NCBI RefSeq assembly: GCF_900102815.1
Contig: NZ_FNGF01000011.1
Coordinates: forward strand, 19,581 to 83,580
Length of the DNA: 64,000 nt
Origin: Glycomyces sambucus
Lineage (GTDB): Bacteria > Actinomycetota > Actinomycetes > Mycobacteriales > Micromonosporaceae
Direction of reading: 5' to 3'
In this document: one piece after another, positions 1-7,324 of the stretch
How the letters are laid out: each line of letters begins with the position of its first letter
Position numbering within the stretch: position 1 is the stretch's first letter
Notes under the pieces: model-generated
Database searches by the model: none
What the model was told of the DNA's origin: nothing
The model's input: only the letters and a program-made list of their open reading frames with translations
Position numbers and translations under genes: made by a program

Positions 1-409
1 GGACGGGCTCGATGCGCTCGCGCAGGCCGGGTTCTCGGTCACCGAGGTCGCCTCCATCCGCGGGATGGTGTGCCGGATCGACGCGCTCCCCGAAACCGAC
101 TGCGGCGCTTCACCGCCCGCCGACGCGTACTGGTCCTACTGGCACGCGAACCCCGGCGACGACGAGTGGACCTACTCGATGGTCGGCGGCGCCGACGCGA
201 CTCCCGACCAGGGCGACCTCGAAGGCTGGGCCTTCGGCGACGGCTCCACGCCGCCCGCTGTCGCGCCCGGCGACGCCGTCGCGTCAGCCGCGCCCGAGAC
301 CGAGTCCGAGTCCGAAGGCGCCGACTGGACCTGGATCGTCGCCGTCGCGGCCCTCGCGATCATCGGCGGGCTCGTGGTGTGGCGGCTCCGACGCGACCGG
401 CGCGCCTGA
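1..409 (+). CDS. C-terminal part of a membrane-anchored secreted protein (SCO2322-like), 5' end outside window
   Basis: The open frame (codons starting at base 2) runs in from the left edge, so only about 135 C-terminal residues are visible. It has a small extracellular part rich in Trp/Tyr/Gly (YWSYWHA, DEWTYS), an acidic Ala/Glu/Ser linker, one hydrophobic segment (about WTWIVAVAALAIIGGLVVW) and a basic tail (RLRRDRRA), so it is anchored at the membrane with most of the chain outside. The YWSYWH pattern and the position directly before an ECF transporter match the SCO2322-type proteins of Streptomyces, from memory of that family. It ends 2 bases before the start of the EcfT gene, so it is in the same operon. 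A role in presenting the ECF substrate is inference. Confidence 0.6.
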   Translation, partial: DGLDALAQAGFSVTEVASIRGMVCRIDALPETDCGASPPADAYWSYWHANPGDDEWTYSMVGGADATPDQGDLEGWAFGDGSTPPAVAPGDAVASAAPETESESEGADWTWIVAVAALAIIGGLVVWRLRRDRRA

Positions 410-411
410 CC

Positions 412-2067
412 GTGCCGACCGCCGCAGCCGTCCGGCCCATGCGCCGCCGCACCGCCCACCCCGCGGCCTGGTGGGGGTGGGCGCTGCTCCTCGCCACCGC
501 CGCCGGGCGCACGGCGAACCCGTGGCTGCTGCTCCTCATCGCCGCCGTCGCCGGGCTGGTCGTCGCGTTCTGCCGCGGCGACGAGCCCTGGTCGGGGGCG
601 TACCGCGTGTTCCTCTACATCGGACTGAGCGCCGTCGCGGTCCGGATGGCGTTCTACGTGGTCTTCGGCGGGTCGGACGGGCCGACCGTCCTGTTCACGC
701 TCCCTGCGGTGACGCTCCCGGAGTGGGCCGCCGGGTTCCGGCTCGGCGGGAACGTCACGGCCGAGGGCGCCCTCGCGGCCCTGTACGACGGCCTCCGGCT
801 CGCGACGCTCCTGGTCTGCGTGGGCGCCGCGAACGCGCTCGCGAGCCCGCGGCGGCTCCTGCGCTCGGTTCCGGCCGCGCTGTACGAGGTGAGCGTCGCG
901 GTCGTCGTCGCATTGTCGGTGGCGCCGCAGCTCGTGGCCGGCGTCGGCCGGGTGCGGCGCGCGAGGGCCCTGCGCGGCAACACGAGCCGCAGCCCGGCGA
1001 ACCTCATGCGCACCGTCGTCGCCCCGGTCCTGCACGACGCGCTTGACCGGTCGCTGCACCTCGCGGCGGCCATGGCGTCGCGCGGCTACGGCCGCGCCGC
1101 CGGGGTCCCGGCACCGGCCCGCCGCGCCACCGGCGCCGCGCTCCTCGTCGGGCTCTTCGGGCTCTGCGCGGGCGCGTACGCGCTGCTGGGCACGACCACG
1201 CCCGCGCCGCTCGCGTGGGCGGTCCTCGCGGCGGGCGCCGCCGCGGCCGTCTTCGGGATCGCGTTCGCCTCCAGGCGGGTCCCGCACACCAGGTACCGGC
1301 CGGACCGCTTCGGCCCCAAGGACTGGGCCGTCGTCGCCTCCGGCGCGGCGGCCGTGATCGGCACCGCCGTCAGCCTCGCGGTCGAGCCCGCCGCGCTGTG
1401 GCCCGCCACCGCGCCGCTCCACGCACCCCCGCTCCCCCTCGCCGCCGCGGCAGGCGTCCTCATCGCCGCCGCCCCCGCCCTCCTGGTCCCCTCGACACCC
1501 GAAGGCATCTCCCGGTCGAAGGGCGCGCACGCCGCGGAGACCGGCGCACCGGCACCCGGCCGCACGGCGCCGCTTGCCGGTACCAACGGGCGCAATGCGA
1601 CCGCAGGAGCGACCTCCGCAGGCCGCGCCGCCACTGTGCAGGACCGCCACGAACGCATTCGTGCCGACAGCGCCAGCGCGGAACCAGACGGTGCCGTACT
1701 CGACAGCGCCGCACCAGGCCCCGCCACCCAAGACCGCGACTCGCATTCAGGCGGCGCCAACGACAACAGCGCGCCACAGGGCGACCCGCATTCCGGTGCC
1801 GGCGACGACTCCGCCGCACTGCACGGCAACCCGCGCGCGGGCACCGCGAGCAACGACATCGCACCGCACGACGACGACCCGCATTCCGGTGCCGGCGACG
1901 ACTCCGCCGCACTGCACGGCAACCCGCGCGCGGGCACCGCGAGCAACGACATCGCACCGCACGACGACGACCCGCATTCCAGTGCAGACGACGACACCAC
2001 CGCACCCGGCGGCAACCCATCATCCGATGCGGGCACCGGCACCTCGGCAACGGAAGGCACCCGATGA
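412..2067 (+). CDS. ECF transporter transmembrane component EcfT (CbiQ family) with repetitive hydrophilic tail
   Basis: This is the integral membrane coupling subunit of an energy-coupling-factor importer; it links the S component to the ATPases. Hydrophobic helices fill about residues 20-350. Two Ala-Arg-Gly-type coupling motifs are visible (ARALRGN and ASRGYGR). The start is GTG at 412, two bases after the previous stop; ATG 439 is an alternative. The stop overlaps the next ATG (ATGA). About 190 residues at the C terminus are unusual: a hydrophilic, low-complexity tail containing a perfect 31-residue duplication (DPHSGAGDDSAALHGNPRAG...), residues about 458-519, plus a degenerate third copy. 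CbiQ-family proteins normally end near residue 260-300, so the tail is an add-on. Substrate unknown. Confidence 0.85.
   Translation: MPTAAAVRPMRRRTAHPAAWWGWALLLATAAGRTANPWLLLLIAAVAGLVVAFCRGDEPWSGAYRVFLYIGLSAVAVRMAFYVVFGGSDGPTVLFTLPAVTLPEWAAGFRLGGNVTAEGALAALYDGLRLATLLVCVGAANALASPRRLLRSVPAALYEVSVAVVVALSVAPQLVAGVGRVRRARALRGNTSRSPANLMRTVVAPVLHDALDRSLHLAAAMASRGYGRAAGVPAPARRATGAALLVGLFGLCAGAYALLGTTTPAPLAWAVLAAGAAAAVFGIAFASRRVPHTRYRPDRFGPKDWAVVASGAAAVIGTAVSLAVEPAALWPATAPLHAPPLPLAAAAGVLIAAAPALLVPSTPEGISRSKGAHAAETGAPAPGRTAPLAGTNGRNATAGATSAGRAATVQDRHERIRADSASAEPDGAVLDSAAPGPATQDRDSHSGGANDNSAPQGDPHSGAGDDSAALHGNPRAGTASNDIAPHDDDPHSGAGDDSAALHGNPRAGTASNDIAPHDDDPHSSADDDTTAPGGNPSSDAGTGTSATEGTR
1783..1968 (+). 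repeat. Perfect 93-bp tandem duplication inside the EcfT gene
   Basis: Two identical 93-bp units (1783-1875 and 1876-1968) lie head to tail, followed by a diverged third start at 1969 (GACCCGCATTCC, then different). The unit is a multiple of three, so it adds 31 residues per copy to the EcfT tail without breaking the frame. Exact identity between copies implies recent duplication or ongoing homogenisation. Confidence 0.95.
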
Positions 2068-3761
2068 CCGTCGACGCCATCGTGTTCGAGCACGTCACCT
2101 TCGCCTACGGGGCGCCGCCTTCGGGTGCGACCGGCGTCCGCGGCATCGGCGGGCACTCCGCCGACTCGGGCCCGGCCGTCCATCGGCCCGTCCTCGACGA
2201 CGTGTCGTTCACGCTCCCCGAGGGCGAGTTCTGCCTGCTCGTGGGCCCCACGGGCGCGGGCAAGTCGACGCTCCTCAAGGCCGTCAACGGGCTCGTCCCC
2301 CGCTTCACCGGCGGCGACATGCACGGACGCGTCACCGTCGCCGGCCGCGACGTGCGCGGCGCGACCCCCGCCGACCTCGCGGACGTCGTCGGCTACGTCG
2401 GCCAGGACCCGCTGGCGGGCTTCGTGACCGACGAGGTCGAACTCGAACTCGCCTACACCGCCGAGCAGCTCGGGGTCGCCCCCGCGGCGATGCGCAAGCG
2501 CGTCACCGAGATCGTCGACCTCCTCGGCCTCGCCGACGTGCGCGACCGCGCCCTCGCGCAGCTGTCCTCGGGGCAGCGGCAGCGGGTGGCGATCGGCGCG
2601 GCGCTCGTCGCCGGGCCGACGGCGCTCGTCCTCGACGAACCGACCTCCGCACTCGACCCGACCGCGGCCGACGAGGTCCTCTCGGCGCTGCACCGGCTCG
2701 TCCACGACCTCGGGATCACCGTCCTCCTGGCCGAGCACCGGCTCGAACGCGTCGTCCAATACGCAGACTCTGCCCTCCTCCTCGACGGCGGCCGTTGCAC
2801 CGCCGGTCCCCTCGGCGAGATCCTCGCCCGTTCACCGGTCGCGCCTCCGGTGGTCGGGCTCGGGCGCCTCGCCGGCTGGCCCGGCCCGCCCGTGACGATC
2901 CGCGAGGCCCGCCGTCACGCGGCCCCGCTGCGGAAGATCCTCGCCGAGCGTGCTGGAACCGTAGCTCGGGGTACCGACATCCCGTCCGCGGCGCAGGCCG
3001 GGCCGCCTCTGCTGGAGGCACGCGGGCTCACCGTCGACTACCCGGGGGTGCGCGCCGTCGCCGGGGTCGACCTGGCCGCCGCCCGGGGCGAGCGCATCGC
3101 CCTCATGGGCCGCAACGGCTCCGGGAAGTCCAGCCTCCTGTGGGCGCTCCAGGGCACCGGGAAGCGCTCGGGCGGGACGGTCGCGATCGGCGGCGCCGAC
3201 CCGGCCGCGCGGCGCCCCGGGGAGCGGCGCACCCTCGCCGGGCTCGTCCCCGCCGACGCCGCCGACCTGCTGTACGCCGAGACCGTCGCCGCCGAGTGCG
3301 CGGGGGCCGACGAGGACGGCCGCGCCCCGAAGGGCACGTGCGCGAAGATCCTCGACGACCTCGTGGAGGGCGTCGACCCCGGCGTCCACCCCCGGGACCT
3401 CTCCGAAGGGCAGCGGCTCGCCCTCGCGCTGGCCGTGACCCTCACGGCCGCACCGCCCCTGCTGCTGCTCGACGAGCCGACGCGCGGCCTCGACTACCCC
3501 GGGAAGGCCGCGCTCGCCGCCCGGCTGGGGACACTCGCGGGAGCCGGGCACTGCGTGGTCGTCTCGACGCACGACGTCGAGTTCTGCGCCGAGTTCGCCT
3601 CGCGCGTGGTGGTCCTGTCGGACGGCGAGGTCGTCGCGGACGGCCCGGCCCGGCAGATCACGGCCGCGTCGCCGATGTTCGCGCCGCAGGTGGAGAAGAT
3701 CCTGCCCGGCTGGATGACCGTGGCCGAGGTCGAGGCGGCGCTGGAGTCCGGCGATGACTGA
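2064..3761 (+). CDS. ECF transporter fused ATPase EcfA-EcfA'
   Basis: A single 565-residue protein holds both ATPase modules of the ECF importer. Module 1 has Walker A GPTGAGKST (about residue 61), signature LSSGQRQR (about 167) and Walker B ALVLDEPT (about 187). Module 2 has Walker A GRNGSGKSS (about 349), signature LSEGQRLA (about 446) and Walker B LLLLDEPT (about 467). Both sites look intact, so both halves should hydrolyse ATP. In many bacteria the two ATPases are separate genes; the fusion is common in actinobacteria. ATG 2064 overlaps the ecfT stop (ATGA), and the 3' end overlaps the next gene by 8 bp, so translation of the operon is coupled. Confidence 0.93.
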   Translation: MTVDAIVFEHVTFAYGAPPSGATGVRGIGGHSADSGPAVHRPVLDDVSFTLPEGEFCLLVGPTGAGKSTLLKAVNGLVPRFTGGDMHGRVTVAGRDVRGATPADLADVVGYVGQDPLAGFVTDEVELELAYTAEQLGVAPAAMRKRVTEIVDLLGLADVRDRALAQLSSGQRQRVAIGAALVAGPTALVLDEPTSALDPTAADEVLSALHRLVHDLGITVLLAEHRLERVVQYADSALLLDGGRCTAGPLGEILARSPVAPPVVGLGRLAGWPGPPVTIREARRHAAPLRKILAERAGTVARGTDIPSAAQAGPPLLEARGLTVDYPGVRAVAGVDLAAARGERIALMGRNGSGKSSLLWALQGTGKRSGGTVAIGGADPAARRPGERRTLAGLVPADAADLLYAETVAAECAGADEDGRAPKGTCAKILDDLVEGVDPGVHPRDLSEGQRLALALAVTLTAAPPLLLLDEPTRGLDYPGKAALAARLGTLAGAGHCVVVSTHDVEFCAEFASRVVVLSDGEVVADGPARQITAASPMFAPQVEKILPGWMTVAEVEAALESGDD

Positions 3762-4566
3762 GGCCGGCCCGGAGGGGCCGCCGCTCGCGGCGGCGCGCCC
3801 GGCCGTGCGCCGCCGCGCGGCGGTCGCGCTGGTGCTCGCGGCCGGGTTCGGCCTGGTCGCGATGTCGTGGCCGCTGCTCGCCGCGCCGGGCGGGGCGCTC
3901 ACCGAGACGACCTCGGGCCCTTGGCTGTTCGCGCTGCTGCTGCCGCTGGTGACGGCCTCCGTGGTGGTCCAGTTGACCGGCGGGGGCCTGGACGCGCGCG
4001 CCGTCGCGATGCTCGGGGTGCTGTCGGCGGTGGTCGCGGCGGTGCGGCCGTTCGGGGCGGGCGCCGCCGGGGTCGAGACGGTGTTCTTCCTGATCATCCT
4101 GGCGGGCAGGGTGTTCGGGGCCGGGTTCGGGTTCCTCCTGGGCTGCACGGGGCTGTTCGCGTCGGCGCTGCTCACCGGGGGCGTGGGCCCGTGGATGCCG
4201 TACCAGATGTTCGCGGCGGCGTTCGTGGGCCTGGGCGCGGGGCTGCTGCCGCGCACGCCGGACTCGCGCCCGGGCCGGGCCGGCGAGGTCGCGCTGCTCG
4301 CCGGGTACGGGGTGGTCGCGTCGCTCGCCTACGGGCTGTTGATGAACCTGTCGTTCTGGCCGTTCGCGATCACCCAGGGGAGCCTCGCGTACGTGCCCGG
4401 CGGGGGCCTGGACGAGAACCTGCCGCGGCTGTTCGCGTACACGATCGCGACGTCCCTGGGCTGGGACGTCGGCCGCGCCGTGACGACCGCGGTGCTGCTG
4501 GTCCTGACGGGCCCGCTGCTGCTGCGGGTGCTGCGGCGCGCGGCGAGGCGCGCGAACTGGTCCTAG
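3754..4566 (+). CDS. ECF transporter substrate-binding S component
   Basis: This 270-residue integral membrane protein has about six hydrophobic helices and very few polar residues. It follows the fused ATPase gene with an 8-bp overlap and ends the ECF operon; a strong hairpin follows at 4587. The position, size and hydropathy fit the S component that binds the imported vitamin or metal. I do not see a sequence signature that tells the substrate, and no vitamin biosynthesis gene or riboswitch lies nearby to suggest it. A cobalamin, thiamine-precursor or biotin substrate would all be possible. Confidence 0.75.
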   Translation: MTEAGPEGPPLAAARPAVRRRAAVALVLAAGFGLVAMSWPLLAAPGGALTETTSGPWLFALLLPLVTASVVVQLTGGGLDARAVAMLGVLSAVVAAVRPFGAGAAGVETVFFLIILAGRVFGAGFGFLLGCTGLFASALLTGGVGPWMPYQMFAAAFVGLGAGLLPRTPDSRPGRAGEVALLAGYGVVASLAYGLLMNLSFWPFAITQGSLAYVPGGGLDENLPRLFAYTIATSLGWDVGRAVTTAVLLVLTGPLLLRVLRRAARRANWS

Positions 4567-4586
4567 CCGTCCAGAGACGCGGTCGC

Positions 4587-4612
4587 AGGCCCGGGGCGGC
4601 GGCCCCGGGCCT
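4587..4612. terminator. Bidirectional terminator hairpin between ECF operon and SUMF1-like gene
   Basis: Perfect 10-bp stem AGGCCCGGGG / CCCCGGGCCT with a 6-base loop, located between two convergent genes. No U-tract, as is usual for terminators in such GC-rich genomes. Confidence 0.75.
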
Positions 4613-5269
4613 TCACGCGTTCCTGGCGAGGCGGAAGCCGAGGTCGTCGATGCGGAGTACCGGCATGGTGCGGCGGCGGACGCCGGCCCGGCAGGACCAG
4701 TGCTCGTCGAACCAGCCGCCGCCCTTGATGACCCGGTAGTCCCGGTAGACCTCCGCGTCGTACACGTCGAAGCACCACTCCCAGGCGTTCCCGAGCATGT
4801 CGTGCAGGCCCCACGCGTTCGGTTCCTTCAGCCCCACCTCGTGGGGGCGTTCACCGGAGTTGCCGCGGTACCAGGCGATCGCGTCGAGGTCGCCGTAGCG
4901 CGGCCCGTCGGTGCCGGCGCGGCAGGCGTGCTCCCATTCGGCCTCGGTGGGCAGCCGGTAGCCGTCGGCGCCGCGGTCCGGGGCCACGGCCGCGCTGTCG
5001 GTCCCGTCCGCGGCGGCCTCGTAGACCGGCCGCAGCCCTTCGCGGACCGAGAGCGCGTCGCACCAGCGGACGGCGTCGAGCCATGACACCTCGACCGCGG
5101 GCAGGCGCCCGCCCGGGTCCTCGCGGCCGAGGACGTCGGCGTAGAGCGCGCGCGTGACCTGCGTGGCGGCCATGAGGAACGGCGCGACCTCGACGGTCCA
5201 GGCCCGCTCGGTGCGCCGGTCGCGGAGGGTCGCGGTCCCGGCCGGGACGGGCCGCATCGGTGGCATCAC
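4613..5269 (-). CDS. SUMF1/FGE-sulfatase-modifying-factor-fold protein lacking one catalytic cysteine
   Basis: About 218 residues with the SUMF1 fold landmarks: RLPTEAEWEHACRAG, WGLHDMLGNAWEWC, and the terminal GFRLAR. Formylglycine-generating enzymes use two copper-binding cysteines in the segment GGSY-L-C-H-D-S-Y-C; here the equivalent segment reads GGGWFDEHWSC, so the first cysteine is Asp and only the second remains. Genuine sulfatase-activating activity is therefore unlikely, and no sulfatase is nearby. Other SUMF1-fold proteins act in ergothioneine synthesis or as structural domains. A TAAAAT -10 box lies exactly six bases before GTG 5269, which I take as a leaderless start; GTG 5272 and ATG 5266 are alternatives. 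Confidence 0.8.
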   Translation of the reverse strand: MMPPMRPVPAGTATLRDRRTERAWTVEVAPFLMAATQVTRALYADVLGREDPGGRLPAVEVSWLDAVRWCDALSVREGLRPVYEAAADGTDSAAVAPDRGADGYRLPTEAEWEHACRAGTDGPRYGDLDAIAWYRGNSGERPHEVGLKEPNAWGLHDMLGNAWEWCFDVYDAEVYRDYRVIKGGGWFDEHWSCRAGVRRRTMPVLRIDDLGFRLARNA

Positions 5270-5314
5270 CACCGCATTTTAGGAACCGCGGCATCCGTGA
5301 ACCCATCCCGCGCT

Positions 5315-5330
5315 AGTGACGCTGGTCACT
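5315..5330. promoter_or_regulatory. Inverted repeat in the SUMF1-like / DoxX-like divergent promoter region
   Basis: AGTGAC-GCTG-GTCACT is a perfect 6+4+6 inverted repeat between the divergent genes, followed by another GTCAC half-site. Its form suits a dimeric repressor; no regulator gene is adjacent. Confidence 0.4.
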
Positions 5331-5401
5331 GTCGGTCACGTCGGGTCCGGCCCGCGGTTCACACGGGCATCAGCGTCCCGCAGCAGAACCGGAGCAGTCC
5401 G

Positions 5402-5749
5402 ATGCACACCGCCTTCATCATCGTCACCGTCGCCGCCGCCCTCTGGACCGGGTTCTCGGCCTACTCGATCTGGGCGAAGGCCCCGTACGTGGTCGGGCCC
5501 CTCGCCCACTACGGCGTCCCGCAGAGCTGGTGGTTCTGGCTCGGCCTCGCGAAGGCCGCCGGCGCGCTCGGGCTCCTCGCCGGCCTGGTCGTCCCCTGGA
5601 TCGGGATCGCCGCCGCCGCCGGCCTGGTCCTGTACTTCCTCGGCGCCGTCGTCACCGTGGTGCGGGCGCGTTCGTGGGGGACCCTGGTGGCGCCCTTCAT
5701 GTACCTGGTCCCGGCCGCCGCCGCGCTCACCCTCGGCGTCCTCGCCTAG
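5402..5749 (+). CDS. Small DoxX-like membrane protein
   Basis: A 115-residue protein with four hydrophobic helices (MHTAFIIVTVAAALWTGFSA at the start, then LGLAKAAGALGLLAGLVV, a middle helix and VPAAAALTLGVLA). The K/AAGALGLLAGL segment in helix 2 is typical of the DoxX / DUF4870-like group of small inner membrane proteins, whose function is mostly unknown, with some members linked to thiol or oxidative stress. ATG 5402 follows a CCGGAGC ribosome-binding sequence. The gene is alone, divergent from the SUMF1-like gene and closed by a terminator shared with the next gene. Confidence 0.75.
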   Translation: MHTAFIIVTVAAALWTGFSAYSIWAKAPYVVGPLAHYGVPQSWWFWLGLAKAAGALGLLAGLVVPWIGIAAAAGLVLYFLGAVVTVVRARSWGTLVAPFMYLVPAAAALTLGVLA

Positions 5750-5758
5750 CGGCGACGG

Positions 5759-5789
5759 GACAGGGCCCGCGCATCGCGCGGGCCCTGTC
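5759..5789. terminator. Bidirectional terminator
   Basis: Perfect 14-bp stem GACAGGGCCCGCGC / GCGCGGGCCCTGTC with loop ATC, between the convergent DoxX-like and CMD-like genes. Confidence 0.8.
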
Positions 5790-5800
5790 GTCGTTCCCTG

Positions 5801-6271
5801 CTACCGCACCCACTGCTCGTGAAGCGCGACACCGACCTTCGGGGCGCCGATGAGCGCGAGCGGGATGAAGAACCCGATCTGCCCGAGGACCCCGATGAGG
5901 ACGACGATCTCCTCCTCGCTGAGGTGCTTGCGGGCCTCGTCGACGAGCTCGTCGCTGACGCGCTCGCCCGTCGGGTTCGGGGTGTGGACGGCCTCGGCCA
6001 GCGCGAGCGCGGCGCGCTCGGCGTCGGTGAACAGCGGCGAGGTGCGCCAGGTGGCGACGGCGCCGAGCCGTTCGCGGGTGTCGCCGTCGCCCGCGTACTG
6101 GCGGGCGGTGAAGTAGCTGTCGCCGAGGAGCTGGCCGACGCGCAGCTGCACGAGGCCGACGGTGGTCGCGGGGAGGACCCCGGCGGCGTTCACCTTGTTG
6201 ACGGCGGCGGCGATCTCGTTGACGACGGGCAGGTACTGGGCGGGGTTCTCGATGCGGGGCTTGATGCTCAT
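5801..6271 (-). CDS. Carboxymuconolactone-decarboxylase-fold (AhpD-like) protein without the CxxC
   Basis: 156 residues of helical CMD/AhpD fold, recognisable from LVQLRVGQLLGDSYFTARQY and the later ERLGAVATWRTSPLFTDAERAALALAEAVH segment. Peroxidase-type members carry NGCxxCxxxH in the first helix; here the corresponding residues are LGDSYFTAR, so both catalytic cysteines are absent. The protein may be a non-redox member or a degenerate one. ATG 6271 is preceded by an AAGGAAG ribosome-binding sequence. It is transcribed on the same strand as the LysR gene behind it but separated by 86 bp. Confidence 0.75.
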   Translation of the reverse strand: MSIKPRIENPAQYLPVVNEIAAAVNKVNAAGVLPATTVGLVQLRVGQLLGDSYFTARQYAGDGDTRERLGAVATWRTSPLFTDAERAALALAEAVHTPNPTGERVSDELVDEARKHLSEEEIVVLIGVLGQIGFFIPLALIGAPKVGVALHEQWVR

Positions 6272-6357
6272 GGCGGTCTTCCTTCGCTTCCGTGGTTCGC
6301 TTCACCCCGTTGACGGAAGCCGGACCGCCGATGTGACCGCATTCGATGCGATGCGCG

Positions 6358-7221
6358 TCACAGGAGGGAGCGGACGACGGCCGCGAAGTCGGCCGCGAGG
6401 GGGTTCCCCGGATGCCAGGCGAGGGCGACGCGCAGCGGTTCGGCGTCGGCGAGCGGCACCCACGCCAGGTCGGGGCGGGCGTAGTAGGCGGCGAGGGAGG
6501 CGGGCGCGAAGCAGACGGCGGCGCCTTCGGCGACCTGTTCGAGCATCTCCTCGACGTTGTCGTTCTTCGGCCCCCACAGGGGCTCGGACCCGTCGGGGCG
6601 GGGGTTCACCGCCCACCAGTCGACCCATTCGCGCGGGGCCTTGTCGGTCCACATGAGGGGTTCGCCGCTCGTCTCGGCGAGGGTGACGGACGCGCGTCCG
6701 GCGAGGCGGTGCCCGGTGGGGAGGCCGACGACGCGCGGCTCGGTGTGGACGGTCGCGGACTCGCAGTCGCCGAGGTCGGCAGGGAGCCACACGAACGCGG
6801 CGTCGACGGCGCCCTCGCGCAGGGCCGCGGCCTCGGCGCCCCAGTCGAAACGCTTGGGCACCACCTGGACGCCGGGCCGGCGGCGCGCGAACTCGGCGCG
6901 GGCGCGCGTGGTGAGCTCCCCGGCGCCGCTGGCCTCGAAGCCGACCCGCAGCACGCCGCCGGTGCGGTGGCGCCGCGCGGCCGCGCCGACCCGGTCGGCG
7001 GCGGCGACCGCCTCGGCGGCCGCGGCCAGGACGTCGACGCCGGCCGGGGTCGGGGCGACCCCGGCGGGGGTCCGGTCGAACAGGCGCACCCCGAGTTCGG
7101 TTTCGAGCCGCTTGAGCGCGTAGGAGAGGGCGGGCTGGCTGACGTAGAGCGCCTTCGCGGCCCGCCCGAGGTTCCCGTGGGCGGCGATCGCCGCCAGATA
7201 CCGCAACTGCCGCAGCTCCAT
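6358..7221 (-). CDS. LysR-family transcriptional regulator
   Basis: 287 residues. The N-terminal winged helix-turn-helix is clear (MELRQLRYLAAIAAHGNLGRAAKALYVSQPALS... up to about residue 60), followed by the linker (TPAGVAPTPAG) and a two-lobed effector-binding domain. It is divergent from an SDR oxidoreductase, the usual arrangement in which the regulator controls itself and the neighbour. The start is placed at ATG 7221 because a TATGAT -10 box stands exactly six bases upstream, giving a leaderless transcript; an ATAA-N7-TTAT LysR box overlaps that -10. Confidence 0.92.
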   Translation of the reverse strand: MELRQLRYLAAIAAHGNLGRAAKALYVSQPALSYALKRLETELGVRLFDRTPAGVAPTPAGVDVLAAAAEAVAAADRVGAAARRHRTGGVLRVGFEASGAGELTTRARAEFARRRPGVQVVPKRFDWGAEAAALREGAVDAAFVWLPADLGDCESATVHTEPRVVGLPTGHRLAGRASVTLAETSGEPLMWTDKAPREWVDWWAVNPRPDGSEPLWGPKNDNVEEMLEQVAEGAAVCFAPASLAAYYARPDLAWVPLADAEPLRVALAWHPGNPLAADFAAVVRSLL

Positions 7222-7227
7222 GCAGCG

Positions 7228-7246
7228 ATCATAAGCCGCGTTTATG
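7228..7246. promoter_or_regulatory. LysR gene -10 box overlapped by a T-N11-A LysR operator
   Basis: On the minus strand TATGAT (7228-7233) precedes CGCTGC and ATG. The same bases form CATAA-N7-TTATG (7230-7246), which satisfies the T-N11-A rule for LysR-type operators. Binding would occlude the regulator's own promoter, the classic autorepression layout. Confidence 0.55.
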
Positions 7247-7255
7247 GCGCCGTCG

Positions 7256-7267
7256 AATACCGGTATT
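7256..7267. promoter_or_regulatory. 12-bp palindrome AATACCGGTATT, second candidate LysR site
   Basis: Perfect palindrome 10 bp beyond the T-N11-A box and about 58 bp before the SDR start. LysR activators often use a recognition site and a separate activation site; this could be the latter. Confidence 0.4.
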
Positions 7268-7324
7268 GGACGCCCCCGGGCCCGCGGGGGGATAAATGTC
7301 CCGACACCGATGGAAGGAAACCCC

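Noticed and set aside
1783..1968. The tandem unit considered a separate antisense gene on the minus strand
   Set aside because: The antisense frame repeats the same unit and has no start signal or domain; the sense frame belongs to the EcfT tail.
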